DNA from: Bacteroidota bacterium
Lineage (GTDB): Bacteria > Bacteroidota > Bacteroidia > Cytophagales > Cyclobacteriaceae
NCBI GenBank assembly: GCA_018267215.1
Contig: JAFDYX010000024.1
Span: 263,337 to 327,336, forward strand
Length of the DNA: 64,000 bases
Direction: 5' to 3'
Shown here: positions 16,734 to 25,355 of the stretch, in pieces
Layout of the letters: each line of letters starts with the position of its first letter
Position numbering within the stretch: position 1 is the first letter of the stretch
The notes under the pieces: model-generated
Told to the model about the DNA's origin: nothing
Database searches by the model: none
The model's input: the letters and a program-made list of their open reading frames with translations, nothing else
Position numbers and translations under genes: made by a program

Positions 16734-19700
16734 ATGCGCATTTTCCTCATTGCTGGCTTGGCGTTCATTACATTTTGTGTACAGGCACAGAAGCAAGACT
16801 CGCTGCAACAAGTTGTTTTTCAATCGGCATTACAAAAGTTGAAACAAGGAAATTATGCTGAGGCGTCAGCTCAGTTGTCGCAGTTAATCGCCACCAACTT
16901 TGCCAATAAAGAAGTGTATGTAAAGCGTGGTGTGGCGGAGTTTATGTTGGGTAATGTGGAGAAAGCAAAAAATGATTTCGATGAAGCTGTAAAAGCACGC
17001 ATCAACACCAGCGAGTTGTTTGAATACCGCGGGCTGGCCAAATACAAACTGGAGGATGCGGCAGGCGCCTCCATGGATTTGGAAAAAGCAATTTCTATGG
17101 GACTGAAAAGCCCCGAACTTTTTGCCACGTTGGGCAATGCCAAATTTAAACTGAACAATTATAAAGAAGCCATTGCCAATTATGATATGGCTATCCTTTC
17201 CGGAAAAAAGGAAGCCATTCTTTTCAACAATCGCGGAAAAGCCAAGATGACTTTAAATGATTTAGAAGGTGCCGAAAAAGATTTTACCGAAGCGCTTAAC
17301 ATCAAGCCCGATTACGACAAGGCACTCGACAACCGGGCCAACACACGCTATCAATTAAAAAAATGGAAAGAAGCCACAACCGATTTTGATAAGATTATTT
17401 CTTCGGGCAGAAGCGATACAGAGTTGCTTCAAAAATTGGGCACTGCTAAATTCAACATACAAGATTTTAAAGGCTGTGCCGAGGCGCTCAATAAGGTGGT
17501 GAGCAAAGGCGTAAAAGACAAAGATGTTTTTAAGATGCTCGGCCTCAGTCTGGCCAGCCAAAATAATTGTACGGAAGCAGCCCAGGCCCTGAGTGCAGCC
17601 GTCTCTTTGGGCGTAAGCGACAAAGATACATTTGAGCAACTGGGTACATGCCAATACAAGAACAAGGAATATGCACAGGCCATCGAGTCGCTGGGGCGGG
17701 CGGTGGCCATGGGCTCGTCATCCAAAGAAATTTTTCTGATGAAGGGCAATGCCGAATATCAACAGAAAGATATTGACAATGCACTGAAAGATTTGGAAAA
17801 AGCCGTAGCGATGGGCGTTTCGGATTATGATGCTTTTAAAAATCTGGGCGACAGTAAATTTTTAAAAACAGATTACGCCAGTGCCCTGAAGTATTATGAC
17901 AAAGCAATTGCGATAACATCAACCGATGCTGTGCTGTTTAATAATCGCGGCAAAGCCAAATATACTTTGGGAGATATTGCAGGTTCGCTGCCAGATTTCG
18001 ACAAAGCCATTTCTTTAAAGCCTGATTACAGCAAGGCGCTCTCGAACCGCGGCACAGCGCGATTTGCGTTAAATGATTTTAAAGGCGCTGCCGAAGACTT
18101 GGATAAAACACGTGCTACCGAAGGAGAATCGGCCGAGCTGATGCGCATGCTCGGCATTTCAAAATACAATTTGCAAGACAAAGAAGCAGCCAAAACATTT
18201 TTGGAAAAAGCAGCGAAGACCGGATCGAAAGACTCAAAAGTAAACTTGTACTTGGGTTATCTCCGGTACGATGCCAGCGATTACAAGGGAACGATAGACG
18301 CACTTAACTTAGCTGAAGCATCTGGCGAAAAAGAAATTCTGTTGTACGAAAAACGCGGCAAGTCGCTTTTTGCCACCAAAGATTATGTAACCAGCGTAAC
18401 TGATCTTGAAAAAATTGTTCAAAACGGTAAGCCCGATGTAGCTACTTATGAAGATTTGGGCATAGCCTATCAGCAACAACAAAAAAATAAAGAAGCATTG
18501 GCCAATCTCGAGCAAGCAGTCATGGCCGGAAGCAAGAATAAGGATGTTTACTTTCAGGTGGGCAACGGCCGCTTTAAAGAAAATAATTTTACAGGAGCCA
18601 TCGAGGCGTATGATAAAGCCATTTCGCTGGGCGCGAATGACGAAGTGATTTATAACAACCGCGGAAAGGCCAAACTCAACGCCAATCAGATAAAAGAATC
18701 GTTGCCAGATTTTGATAAAGCCCTGCAGTTAAAACCAACATACATGCTGGCCATGAAAAACAGGGCGTCAGCCGATGCACAGCTAAAAGATTGGCCTAAG
18801 GTGGTAACAGACTTGGCTCCGGTTATATCCGCCAATCAGGCCGGAGCAGATGAGTTTTTGCTTTCCGGCTTAGCAAAATACAACCTGAAAAATTATCAAG
18901 GCGCTATTGATGATCTGAGCAAAGCCATCAGCTCGGGAACAAAAGACAAACAGGCTTATACAGCCCGTGGCAGTTCTTATTTTGAAATCCCTGATCTCAC
19001 CAAAGCGTCAGACGATTTTTCGAAGGCTATTGACATGGGCGAAAGCTCACCGGAGATTTACTTTAAGCGAGGCTCTTGCCGGTTTAGCGCGCAAGAATAT
19101 AAAAACGCTTTCCCGGATTTAGACAAAGCAATTAATTCAGGATACACTGAGGCATCGGCTTACGATATGCGCGGCTATTGCCAGTTAGACAACAAAAACG
19201 TAGAGGCTGCCCTCAACGATTTTAACATAGCCATTGAAAAAAATCCTAAGCTGCCTTCCGCATTTTTCCATCGGGGCGATGCGCGCTTTCGTTCTAATAA
19301 TTTTTTAGGAGCGGTGCAGGATTATTCCACAGCTATCGAACAAGGTTTAACGGATGCGGTTATATTGAATAACCGGGGCAAAGCCTATTTAAACCAAGAT
19401 CAGTTCGATCAGGCTATTCAAGATTTTTCCACAGCCATCTCCAAGAAGAATGATTATGCACGTGCTTACGAGAATCGCGCCAGCGCCTATTTGAAAACAA
19501 AGAAATTTGATTTGGCCGTAAAAGATTTACGGCAACTGGAAAAACTTACCGAAAAACCGGATGCTGATTTTTATCAGAGATTGGGCGAAGCGTATTTTGA
19601 ATTGAAGAATTATCCTGTGGCGTTCGATTACCTCGACAAGGCAATTACCGGAGGCAACAAACAAAAAGATTTGTTCTTGAAACGAGCTAAATGCTACATG

Positions 19701-20210
19701 GAGCAACAAGACTACCAGCCGGCCATACGCGATTTGGATGACGCCCTGAAAGCCGGGGAGAATACCGTGGCTTTGTTTCTCGAAAAAGCACGCGCTTATC
19801 TCGGACTCGGAAATAAAAAATCAGCATTGGAGAGTTTGTCGAAAGCCATCGCTCTCGATCCAGGCAATGCTGATGTGTATTTTAACAGCGCTGTCATTAA
19901 AGAAGAAAGCCAAGATTACGAACAAGCCCTGTTGGATTATAATAAAGCATTGCAATACAAGCCCAAAGATGCACCCGCATTGGCCGGCCGGGCTAACTGC
20001 AAAGCACAAATGGAAGACTACGGAGCGGCCGTAAATGATATGGATGATGCCATTGCACTCGACCCCAAAAATGCTTCGTACTATAAGCAGCGAGGCAATT
20101 TTAATTACCAACTCAAAAACAAAGAAGAAGCCTGCAAAGACTGGGCAAAAGCAGTAGAACTGGGCGATGCCAAAGCAAAATTTTCGATAGATCAATTCTG
20201 CAAAAAATAA
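16734..20210 (+). CDS. Exported giant TPR repeat protein
   Basis: 1158-residue protein with an N-terminal signal peptide (MRIFLIAGLAFITFCVQAQ). The rest is about 33 tetratricopeptide repeats of 34 residues with no other domain. It has a striking higher-order period: the block starting with NNRGKA recurs at residues 165, 403, 641 and 879, exactly 238 residues apart each time, which equals seven TPRs. This indicates growth by duplication of a seven-repeat block, with divergence between copies. TPR solenoids bind other proteins, so a periplasmic or surface scaffold role is plausible, but no partner can be named. It is flanked by the micro-membrane protein pair upstream and a nuclease downstream. 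The only visible Cys are scattered, and the end FSIDQFCKK is free of anchors. Confidence 0.9.
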   Translation: MRIFLIAGLAFITFCVQAQKQDSLQQVVFQSALQKLKQGNYAEASAQLSQLIATNFANKEVYVKRGVAEFMLGNVEKAKNDFDEAVKARINTSELFEYRGLAKYKLEDAAGASMDLEKAISMGLKSPELFATLGNAKFKLNNYKEAIANYDMAILSGKKEAILFNNRGKAKMTLNDLEGAEKDFTEALNIKPDYDKALDNRANTRYQLKKWKEATTDFDKIISSGRSDTELLQKLGTAKFNIQDFKGCAEALNKVVSKGVKDKDVFKMLGLSLASQNNCTEAAQALSAAVSLGVSDKDTFEQLGTCQYKNKEYAQAIESLGRAVAMGSSSKEIFLMKGNAEYQQKDIDNALKDLEKAVAMGVSDYDAFKNLGDSKFLKTDYASALKYYDKAIAITSTDAVLFNNRGKAKYTLGDIAGSLPDFDKAISLKPDYSKALSNRGTARFALNDFKGAAEDLDKTRATEGESAELMRMLGISKYNLQDKEAAKTFLEKAAKTGSKDSKVNLYLGYLRYDASDYKGTIDALNLAEASGEKEILLYEKRGKSLFATKDYVTSVTDLEKIVQNGKPDVATYEDLGIAYQQQQKNKEALANLEQAVMAGSKNKDVYFQVGNGRFKENNFTGAIEAYDKAISLGANDEVIYNNRGKAKLNANQIKESLPDFDKALQLKPTYMLAMKNRASADAQLKDWPKVVTDLAPVISANQAGADEFLLSGLAKYNLKNYQGAIDDLSKAISSGTKDKQAYTARGSSYFEIPDLTKASDDFSKAIDMGESSPEIYFKRGSCRFSAQEYKNAFPDLDKAINSGYTEASAYDMRGYCQLDNKNVEAALNDFNIAIEKNPKLPSAFFHRGDARFRSNNFLGAVQDYSTAIEQGLTDAVILNNRGKAYLNQDQFDQAIQDFSTAISKKNDYARAYENRASAYLKTKKFDLAVKDLRQLEKLTEKPDADFYQRLGEAYFELKNYPVAFDYLDKAITGGNKQKDLFLKRAKCYMEQQDYQPAIRDLDDALKAGENTVALFLEKARAYLGLGNKKSALESLSKAIALDPGNADVYFNSAVIKEESQDYEQALLDYNKALQYKPKDAPALAGRANCKAQMEDYGAAVNDMDDAIALDPKNASYYKQRGNFNYQLKNKEEACKDWAKAVELGDAKAKFSIDQFCKK

Positions 20211-20450
20211 TTTTTTTCTCTTGATGATGTCAGAACTGCCCTGAACCATACAAGAGGCAAATCCTTTAAAGGATAGGTCAGTCCTTTAATTAAAAAAATT
20301 TAAACCTTTTAGCCTTGATTTCAGGAGGATAAAAAGCCACCTGCATTTTTTAACGATGAAATCTTACATCCGTCAGCAGGCGGTAGTATAAGTCGGTGAA
20401 CTGCCGATTACCCTTATGATCTTTGTTACATCAATCAATAAATAATAGTT

Positions 20451-20945
20451 ATGAAAAACATAGCAATTTTAGTTGTCTTGGTGATGGTAACCGTTGGCGG
20501 TTTCTGCAAAAGCAATGTGGTGAACGGAAAAGTGGTTACCGTGATAGATGGTAACACCGTTTCAGTTACCGGCCCTGATAATGAAACATATCGGGTTGTG
20601 TTGTACGGTATTGACTGTCCTGAAATAGGGCAGGAGTTTGGCGAGCAGGCAAAATCTTTTTTGTCTAAGATGATTCTCGATAAAAATGTGAGCGTGCAGA
20701 TGCAAGGCAAAGACCGGTGGGGAAATTATGTGGGCATTATTTTGATTGACGAAACCCTCGACCCGCGATTCAGCTTGCTTGAAGCCGGCCTGGCTTGGAC
20801 AACGGAACGAAACCCTGTAGAAGAGTTGGTTGCGATAAAAGAAAAAGCACGCGCCAAAGGCACTGGCTTGTGGAAATTGCCTGACCCCACGCCTCCCTGG
20901 ATTTTCCGCAGGCAACAAACATTGACACAATATAAGTCGAGTTGA
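20451..20945 (+). CDS. Secreted thermonuclease-family nuclease
   Basis: 164-residue protein with a signal peptide (MKNIAILVVLVMVTVGGF) and a single staphylococcal-nuclease OB-fold domain. The active-site pattern is complete: VIDGNTV (Asp), RVVLYGIDCPEIGQEFG (Arg, Asp and Glu equivalent to R35, D40 and E43 of the S. aureus enzyme), and KDRWGNYVG (Arg equivalent to R87). The late motif EEKARAKGTGLWKLPDPTPPW fits the family. It likely degrades extracellular or periplasmic DNA/RNA in a calcium-dependent manner. It is followed after 35 bp by a small secreted basic protein on the same strand, and the two may be co-transcribed. Confidence 0.9.
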   Translation: MKNIAILVVLVMVTVGGFCKSNVVNGKVVTVIDGNTVSVTGPDNETYRVVLYGIDCPEIGQEFGEQAKSFLSKMILDKNVSVQMQGKDRWGNYVGIILIDETLDPRFSLLEAGLAWTTERNPVEELVAIKEKARAKGTGLWKLPDPTPPWIFRRQQTLTQYKSS

Positions 20946-20980
20946 AATAAAACTACATCGGCAGCGTTATAACCCCAGCT

Positions 20981-21349
20981 ATGAAAAAAATAAAGCCGGG
21001 GTTTTTTATTTCTTCGTTGCTGGTCATGCTTTCACTGGCATGCCATGCACAAAATAATTCATTGGGAGACCGATCGGCCGCTACGACCGTTGACCAATCT
21101 CAAAAAAGTCATCGTCAACGGATTTCTAAAAGGCAACGTCTGCTTTTTAGAAAACCAAACGTGCGCCACACTGCCCAATATGAATTTTATGAGCGATTAG
21201 AGCAGGTCGCTAAAGAAAAGAAACGCATGCTGCGCAAAATGGCACGGCCGCAATATTCCGATTTCCTTTACTTTGGGCATAAGTCAAAACCTAAAAAGCA
21301 TTTGCCCTTCGCCATGCGCTATTGTAAAGAGTGTGGCATCCGCCATTAG
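20981..21349 (+). CDS. Small basic exported protein with C-terminal CxxCGIxH motif, unknown
   Basis: 122 residues with a signal peptide (MKKIKPGFFISSLLVMLSLACHAQ). It could be cut by signal peptidase I after HAQ, or lipidated at the Cys, though SLAC is an imperfect lipobox. The mature part is very basic (RQRISKRQRLLFRKP, KEKKRMLRKMARP) and ends with YCKECGIRH, a Cys-x-x-Cys-G-I-x-His pattern that could bind metal or form a disulfide. I recognise no named domain. It follows the nuclease gene by 35 bp, so a nucleic-acid related role is conceivable but unproven. Confidence 0.6.
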   Translation: MKKIKPGFFISSLLVMLSLACHAQNNSLGDRSAATTVDQSQKSHRQRISKRQRLLFRKPNVRHTAQYEFYERLEQVAKEKKRMLRKMARPQYSDFLYFGHKSKPKKHLPFAMRYCKECGIRH

Positions 21350-21409
21350 CTTTCCTGACGAGGTCGAGAATTATTTTCACGGCAAATTCATTTGGCGTAA
21401 TTTCGGCAG

Positions 21410-22072
21410 ATGAATGTAGCCGCCTGTATTGAGCATACAAACCTCAGCCCCACGTTAACCATTCAAGATATTGATCGGTTGGTAGCTGAAGCCAAGCAGC
21501 ACCATCTGCTGGGAGTTTGTGTGCCTCCGTTTTGGGTACAGCGCGCAAAGCGCGAAATAGGAGACACAAAAATTTTGTTGGTAACCGTAGCCGGCTTTCC
21601 GTTAGGCTATTCCATGACAGAAACTAAACTGGACGAAATAAAGCGGGCGATAGATAACGGAGCAGACGAAGTAGATATGGTTTGGAATTTGTCATCCTTT
21701 AAAACCGGCATGCCGTGGACAAAAATAGAGATAGCCAAGTGCTGCAAACTGGCGCACGACCATCAAAAGCTGATAAAAATAATTATTGAAACAGCTTCTC
21801 TGTCAGAAGAAGAAATAGTGACTGCCAGCAAACTGTGTGCCGATGCAGGCGCTGATTTTGTAAAAACTTCTACGGGCTTTGCATCCGGAGGGGCAACGGT
21901 AGAACACATTCGCCTCATTAAACAAACAATACCTTCGTCAGTAAAGATCAAAGCTTCCGGTGGTATAAAAACCTATGAGCAGGCGAAAGCCCTGCTGGCA
22001 GCGGGCGCTTCGCGTATCGGCACTTCTTCTGCCTTAAAAATTTTAGAAACCCCAACCCAAAACTTAACCTAA
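21410..22072 (+). CDS. deoC: Deoxyribose-phosphate aldolase
   Basis: 220-residue class I aldolase that cleaves 2-deoxyribose-5-phosphate to glyceraldehyde-3-phosphate and acetaldehyde in deoxynucleoside catabolism. The Schiff-base lysine is Lys152 in DFVKTSTGFASGGAT, and the second active-site lysine is Lys181 in VKIKASGGIKT. Asp in DEVDMVWNL corresponds to the third catalytic residue. The start at 21410 gives the normal N-terminus (IEHTNLSPTLTIQDI). It is followed 4 bp later by the GAPN-like dehydrogenase and then acylphosphatase, a three-gene unit around triose-phosphate and aldehyde chemistry: the product glyceraldehyde-3-phosphate is a candidate substrate for the next enzyme. Confidence 0.95.
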   Translation: MNVAACIEHTNLSPTLTIQDIDRLVAEAKQHHLLGVCVPPFWVQRAKREIGDTKILLVTVAGFPLGYSMTETKLDEIKRAIDNGADEVDMVWNLSSFKTGMPWTKIEIAKCCKLAHDHQKLIKIIIETASLSEEEIVTASKLCADAGADFVKTSTGFASGGATVEHIRLIKQTIPSSVKIKASGGIKTYEQAKALLAAGASRIGTSSALKILETPTQNLT

Positions 22073-22076
22073 ACCC

Positions 22077-23690
22077 ATGGATTTACTTTCCTGCTACCCC
22101 GAAGAAAAGAACATACCGGCATCGGTAAGACTAAATTCGGATTACGAACAACGCGAGTACCTGATCAACGGAGAGATGCATCTATGGCAAGGGCCGATGA
22201 GTCCTGTGCAGAGCCCCGTGTTTATCCGCCAGGGAAATGAGTATAAACAAAAAACAATCGGCAGCACACCATTGCTGACATCAAAAGAAGCATTGATGGC
22301 ATTAGATGCTGCGGTGTCGGCCTACAACCTGGGCGTGGGCAAGTGGCCGATGATGACCGTTGCCGAGCGCATCGGCCATGTAGAAGCATTTGTAAGCAAG
22401 ATGAGAGAAAAAAGGCAGGAGATAGTAAACCTGCTGATGTGGGAGATCGGCAAAACACAAAAAGATTCTGAAAAAGAATTTGACCGCACCTGTGATTATA
22501 TTGTGGACACGATCAATGCGCTGAAAGATTTAGACCGAAGGTCATCTTCTTTTGTGCAAGAGCAAGGTATCATGGGGCAGATCAGGCGGGTGCCCTTGGG
22601 TGTGGCACTGTGCATGGGGCCGTACAACTATCCGCTGAACGAAACATTCAGCACGCTTTTTCCCGCGCTTATCATGGGCAACACCGTAGTTTTTAAACCC
22701 GCTAAATATGGTGTGTTGCTGATACGCCCTTTGCTTGATGCATTTAAAACCAGCTTCCCGCCCGGTGTCATTAACATTATTTATGGCCGCGGCCGCGACA
22801 CAGTTGGCGCCATGATGGAAACCGGAAAGATAGATGTGTTTGCATTTATCGGCACGAATAAAGGCGCCAATGAGTTAAAGAAAGCACACCCGAAGTCTCA
22901 CCGTCTGCGGGCTATTTTGGGATTGGATGCAAAAAACCTGGCTGTTATTTTACCCGATGCCGACCTCGACAATGCCGTGAATGAATGTTTGCTCGGCTCG
23001 CTGTCGTTTAACGGGCAGCGGTGCACGGCCATTAAAATTATTTTTGCCCACCAGGACATACGCGAAAAATTCATCAAAAAATTTTGCGAAGCAGTTTCAA
23101 AATTAAAACCCGGTATGCCTTGGGATGCCGGTGTAGGCATCACTCCTTTGCCCGAACCCGGAAAAACAGATTACCTGAAAAGCCTGGTTGACGATGCCGT
23201 GCAGCATGGCGCTAAAATTATGAATGAGCAGGGAGGAACTACCGTCAATACATTTTTTTACCCGGCAGTGCTTTTTCCTGTCAACGATAAAATGAAAATT
23301 TATTATGAAGAACAATTTGGCCCGGTCGTCCCGATCCGTGCTTTTGCAGAAGAAAAGGAAGTGATAGAATATATCCTGCACTCCAGCTTTGGCCAGCAAC
23401 TCAGCATTTTCGGAAAGGATTCAAAAATGATTGGCCATCTGATTGACTCGTTCTCCAACCAAGTGGGACGGATTAATATCAACGCACAATGCCAGCGCGG
23501 TCCTGATAATTTTCCTTTTAACGGGCGCAAAGATTCGGCAGAAGGAACGCTGTCGGTGGCAGACGCCTTACGCTCTTTCTCTATCCGCTCGTTGGTAGCT
23601 ACTAAGGTCAATGAGGAGAACAAAAAAATTATTGGCCAAATTATCCGCAACCGCGAGTCAGTATTTTTGAGTACGGATTATATTTTTTAA
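22077..23690 (+). CDS. NADP-dependent glyceraldehyde-3-phosphate dehydrogenase-like ALDH (GAPN family)
   Basis: 537-residue aldehyde dehydrogenase most like the non-phosphorylating GAPDH group. The nucleophile is in LSFNGQRCTAIKII (Cys near 321). The Asn site is MGPYNYPLNETF near 182 and the substrate-binding region is INAQCQRGPDNFPFNGRKDS near 465-480, characteristic of GAPN. The usual ELGG segment that carries the catalytic Glu reads ILGLDAKNLA, so the Glu appears to be Gly. Another acidic residue may substitute, or activity may differ. Position 4 bp after deoC supports glyceraldehyde-3-phosphate or another short aldehyde as substrate. Acylphosphatase follows 1 bp later. Confidence 0.82.
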   Translation: MDLLSCYPEEKNIPASVRLNSDYEQREYLINGEMHLWQGPMSPVQSPVFIRQGNEYKQKTIGSTPLLTSKEALMALDAAVSAYNLGVGKWPMMTVAERIGHVEAFVSKMREKRQEIVNLLMWEIGKTQKDSEKEFDRTCDYIVDTINALKDLDRRSSSFVQEQGIMGQIRRVPLGVALCMGPYNYPLNETFSTLFPALIMGNTVVFKPAKYGVLLIRPLLDAFKTSFPPGVINIIYGRGRDTVGAMMETGKIDVFAFIGTNKGANELKKAHPKSHRLRAILGLDAKNLAVILPDADLDNAVNECLLGSLSFNGQRCTAIKIIFAHQDIREKFIKKFCEAVSKLKPGMPWDAGVGITPLPEPGKTDYLKSLVDDAVQHGAKIMNEQGGTTVNTFFYPAVLFPVNDKMKIYYEEQFGPVVPIRAFAEEKEVIEYILHSSFGQQLSIFGKDSKMIGHLIDSFSNQVGRININAQCQRGPDNFPFNGRKDSAEGTLSVADALRSFSIRSLVATKVNEENKKIIGQIIRNRESVFLSTDYIF

Positions 23691-23691
23691 G

Positions 23692-23964
23692 ATGCTTAGG
23701 CACTTATCCATTACTGTTTCAGGCAGGGTGCAAGGGGTTTATTATCGCGCCAGCACGAAAGAACAGGCGGATCGTTTGAATATAAAAGGGTTCGTGCGCA
23801 ATGAAAAAAATGGAGATGTTTACATTGAGGCAGTGGGAATGGAAGAAAATTTAAAAGATTTTATCGCTTGGTGTAAGCGAGGCTCAGCCCGAGCAAAGGT
23901 TGATCATGTTGAGTGGAAAGAATTATCTCTGAAAAATTTTTCAGATTTTACAATCCAGCGCTGA
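23692..23964 (+). CDS. acyP: Acylphosphatase
   Basis: 90-residue ferredoxin-like alpha/beta enzyme hydrolysing acyl phosphates. The signature GRVQGVYYRAST carries the substrate-binding Arg19, and GFVRNEKNGDV carries the catalytic Asn37, as in other acylphosphatases. Its ATG starts 1 bp after the dehydrogenase stop, so it is translated in the same operon with deoC. Physiologically it may remove 1,3-bisphosphoglycerate or other acyl-phosphates. Its stop abuts the stop of the convergent OmpA-like gene with no spacer. Confidence 0.95.
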   Translation: MLRHLSITVSGRVQGVYYRASTKEQADRLNIKGFVRNEKNGDVYIEAVGMEENLKDFIAWCKRGSARAKVDHVEWKELSLKNFSDFTIQR

Positions 23965-25239
23965 TTAATCTTCCAGCACCTCTACATCCACGCGTATATT
24001 CTTCCGGGCATGTGTGCTGTTTTTGTCGTGTATCATGCGGCTGCCGCCCCATCCTTTTACAGCCACACGGTTTTCGCTTATCCCCTGCGCAATCAGCCAC
24101 TCGCGGATCGTATTAGCCCGTGCCTCAGACAATTCTTTGGCCGAGCCCGATCCATTTTTTACATCATTAGTAAGAGTAAAAAAATCTTTACTGGGACCCA
24201 TGTAAATAATTTTACCATGCCCGTTGCCATTGGTGTGCCCATGCAATTTTATTTTAAGCTTAGGGTTTTCTTGCATCAGGTTTAGTAAACTGTTCAGTTG
24301 ATATTTAGATTCGGGCAACATGATGGCGGCATCATTATAAAAATATACATTATACAAAGTAGAGATGTCGCCTTTATGAATCCGGGCGAGGCCGAAATTG
24401 ACCATATAATAATTTCCTACCAGTGCCACATAAGGTTTTAAGGTATCGGCTTCGGTATTTTTATAATTGAGTTCTAACTGATCTTTACGAAATCCGAACA
24501 CATTAGAGATAAGCGTGAGTTGTCCGCTCTTAGTACCCGGGTTGGGCAGGCTGATGTAGGTGTTGCCTTTTACTTTGGTGATGAGGCGGCTCCGTTCGGT
24601 ATCTACTACTTCAATGTCGCCATCCAGCACTTCTTTGTTGGTCATATTGTAAAGGCTTAGAAATACCTGTGTATTTTTTAATGTCTGTGGTACATAAACA
24701 GGCTTGGCAGGTGGGTTGGGCACTACTTCGGTTACGGCAGGGGCAGGCTTCACCTCCTCAGGTTTTACTTCCTCGGGTTTAACTTCTTCTTTTTTTATAA
24801 GTTCTGTTTTTACCGGCTCGTTTTTTACCGCGCCATTTGTAGAGGCAGGTATCGTTTTAACAGCCGGTTCTTCTTTCTTTTCTACGGTAGCCGTGGTTGC
24901 TGTTGGCTCGGCTCCGTCTTTAATTACCCGCACCCACACATTATCGAACTGTCCTTCTTTTCTCAGCTTCAGCATTTGCTGAACCGACTCGTTGAAGTCG
25001 CTGTACTGATCTACATACACGTAGTAAAATTTTCTGGCTGCATCAAAACCAATGGTGCTGTGCCGCCCGCTTTCATTCAGCTTAGCGGCATAGCGTTGTG
25101 CAAAATCTTCTTGGTTAGAAAAATAAGCGGCCACCACCAAGTAATTGCCTTTGGGCAAAATATGTTCTTGGGCGTTGGCATGCTGACGATACCCGGACAG
25201 TACCACCAAACCGATTAAGCAACTGTAGAACTTTATCAT
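23965..25239 (-). CDS. SPOR-OmpA fusion protein (peptidoglycan-binding envelope protein)
   Basis: 424-residue exported protein. Start moved to the ATG at 25239, which gives a proper signal peptide (MIKFYSCLIGLVVLSG...ANAQ) and lies just behind a consensus promoter; the frame extends 26 unrelated residues upstream. Domains in order are a SPOR-like domain (about 30-115: NYLVVAAYFSNQEDFAQRYA), a low-complexity linker with EEVKPEEVKPEEVKP repeats, a beta-rich region, and a C-terminal OmpA domain (KIKLHGHTNGNGHGK, then LSEARANTIREWLIAQGI and GGSRMIHD). SPOR domains bind denuded glycan strands and OmpA domains bind peptide stems, so this protein could bridge both. Confidence 0.9.
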   Translation of the reverse strand: MIKFYSCLIGLVVLSGYRQHANAQEHILPKGNYLVVAAYFSNQEDFAQRYAAKLNESGRHSTIGFDAARKFYYVYVDQYSDFNESVQQMLKLRKEGQFDNVWVRVIKDGAEPTATTATVEKKEEPAVKTIPASTNGAVKNEPVKTELIKKEEVKPEEVKPEEVKPAPAVTEVVPNPPAKPVYVPQTLKNTQVFLSLYNMTNKEVLDGDIEVVDTERSRLITKVKGNTYISLPNPGTKSGQLTLISNVFGFRKDQLELNYKNTEADTLKPYVALVGNYYMVNFGLARIHKGDISTLYNVYFYNDAAIMLPESKYQLNSLLNLMQENPKLKIKLHGHTNGNGHGKIIYMGPSKDFFTLTNDVKNGSGSAKELSEARANTIREWLIAQGISENRVAVKGWGGSRMIHDKNSTHARKNIRVDVEVLED

Positions 25240-25262
25240 GTAATAAAATGCGTTGGTTGTAC

Positions 25263-25294
25263 CAAATTTATCGAAGAATAGTCTAAAATTCCAA
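25263..25294 (-). promoter_or_regulatory. Promoter of the SPOR-OmpA gene
   Basis: TTG (25294-25292), 21-base spacer, TAAATTTG (25270-25263), an exact match to the Bacteroidota consensus. It places the transcription start near 25256, supporting the ATG at 25239. Confidence 0.75.
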
Positions 25295-25355
25295 TTTCTA
25301 TGCAAACAGACCCTCATTGTTCCTATAAAACACGGTGTAAGGAATAGAAGTAAAT

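Noticed and set aside
20261-20290. Palindrome TCCTTTAAAGGA after the TPR gene as a terminator
   Set aside because: AT-rich, no loop and no adjacent T-run of the right polarity; too weak to call.
24704-24982. Ser/Thr/Gly-rich plus-strand ORF opposite the OmpA-like gene
   Set aside because: It is the reverse reading of the EEVKPEEVKP linker repeats of the minus-strand gene.
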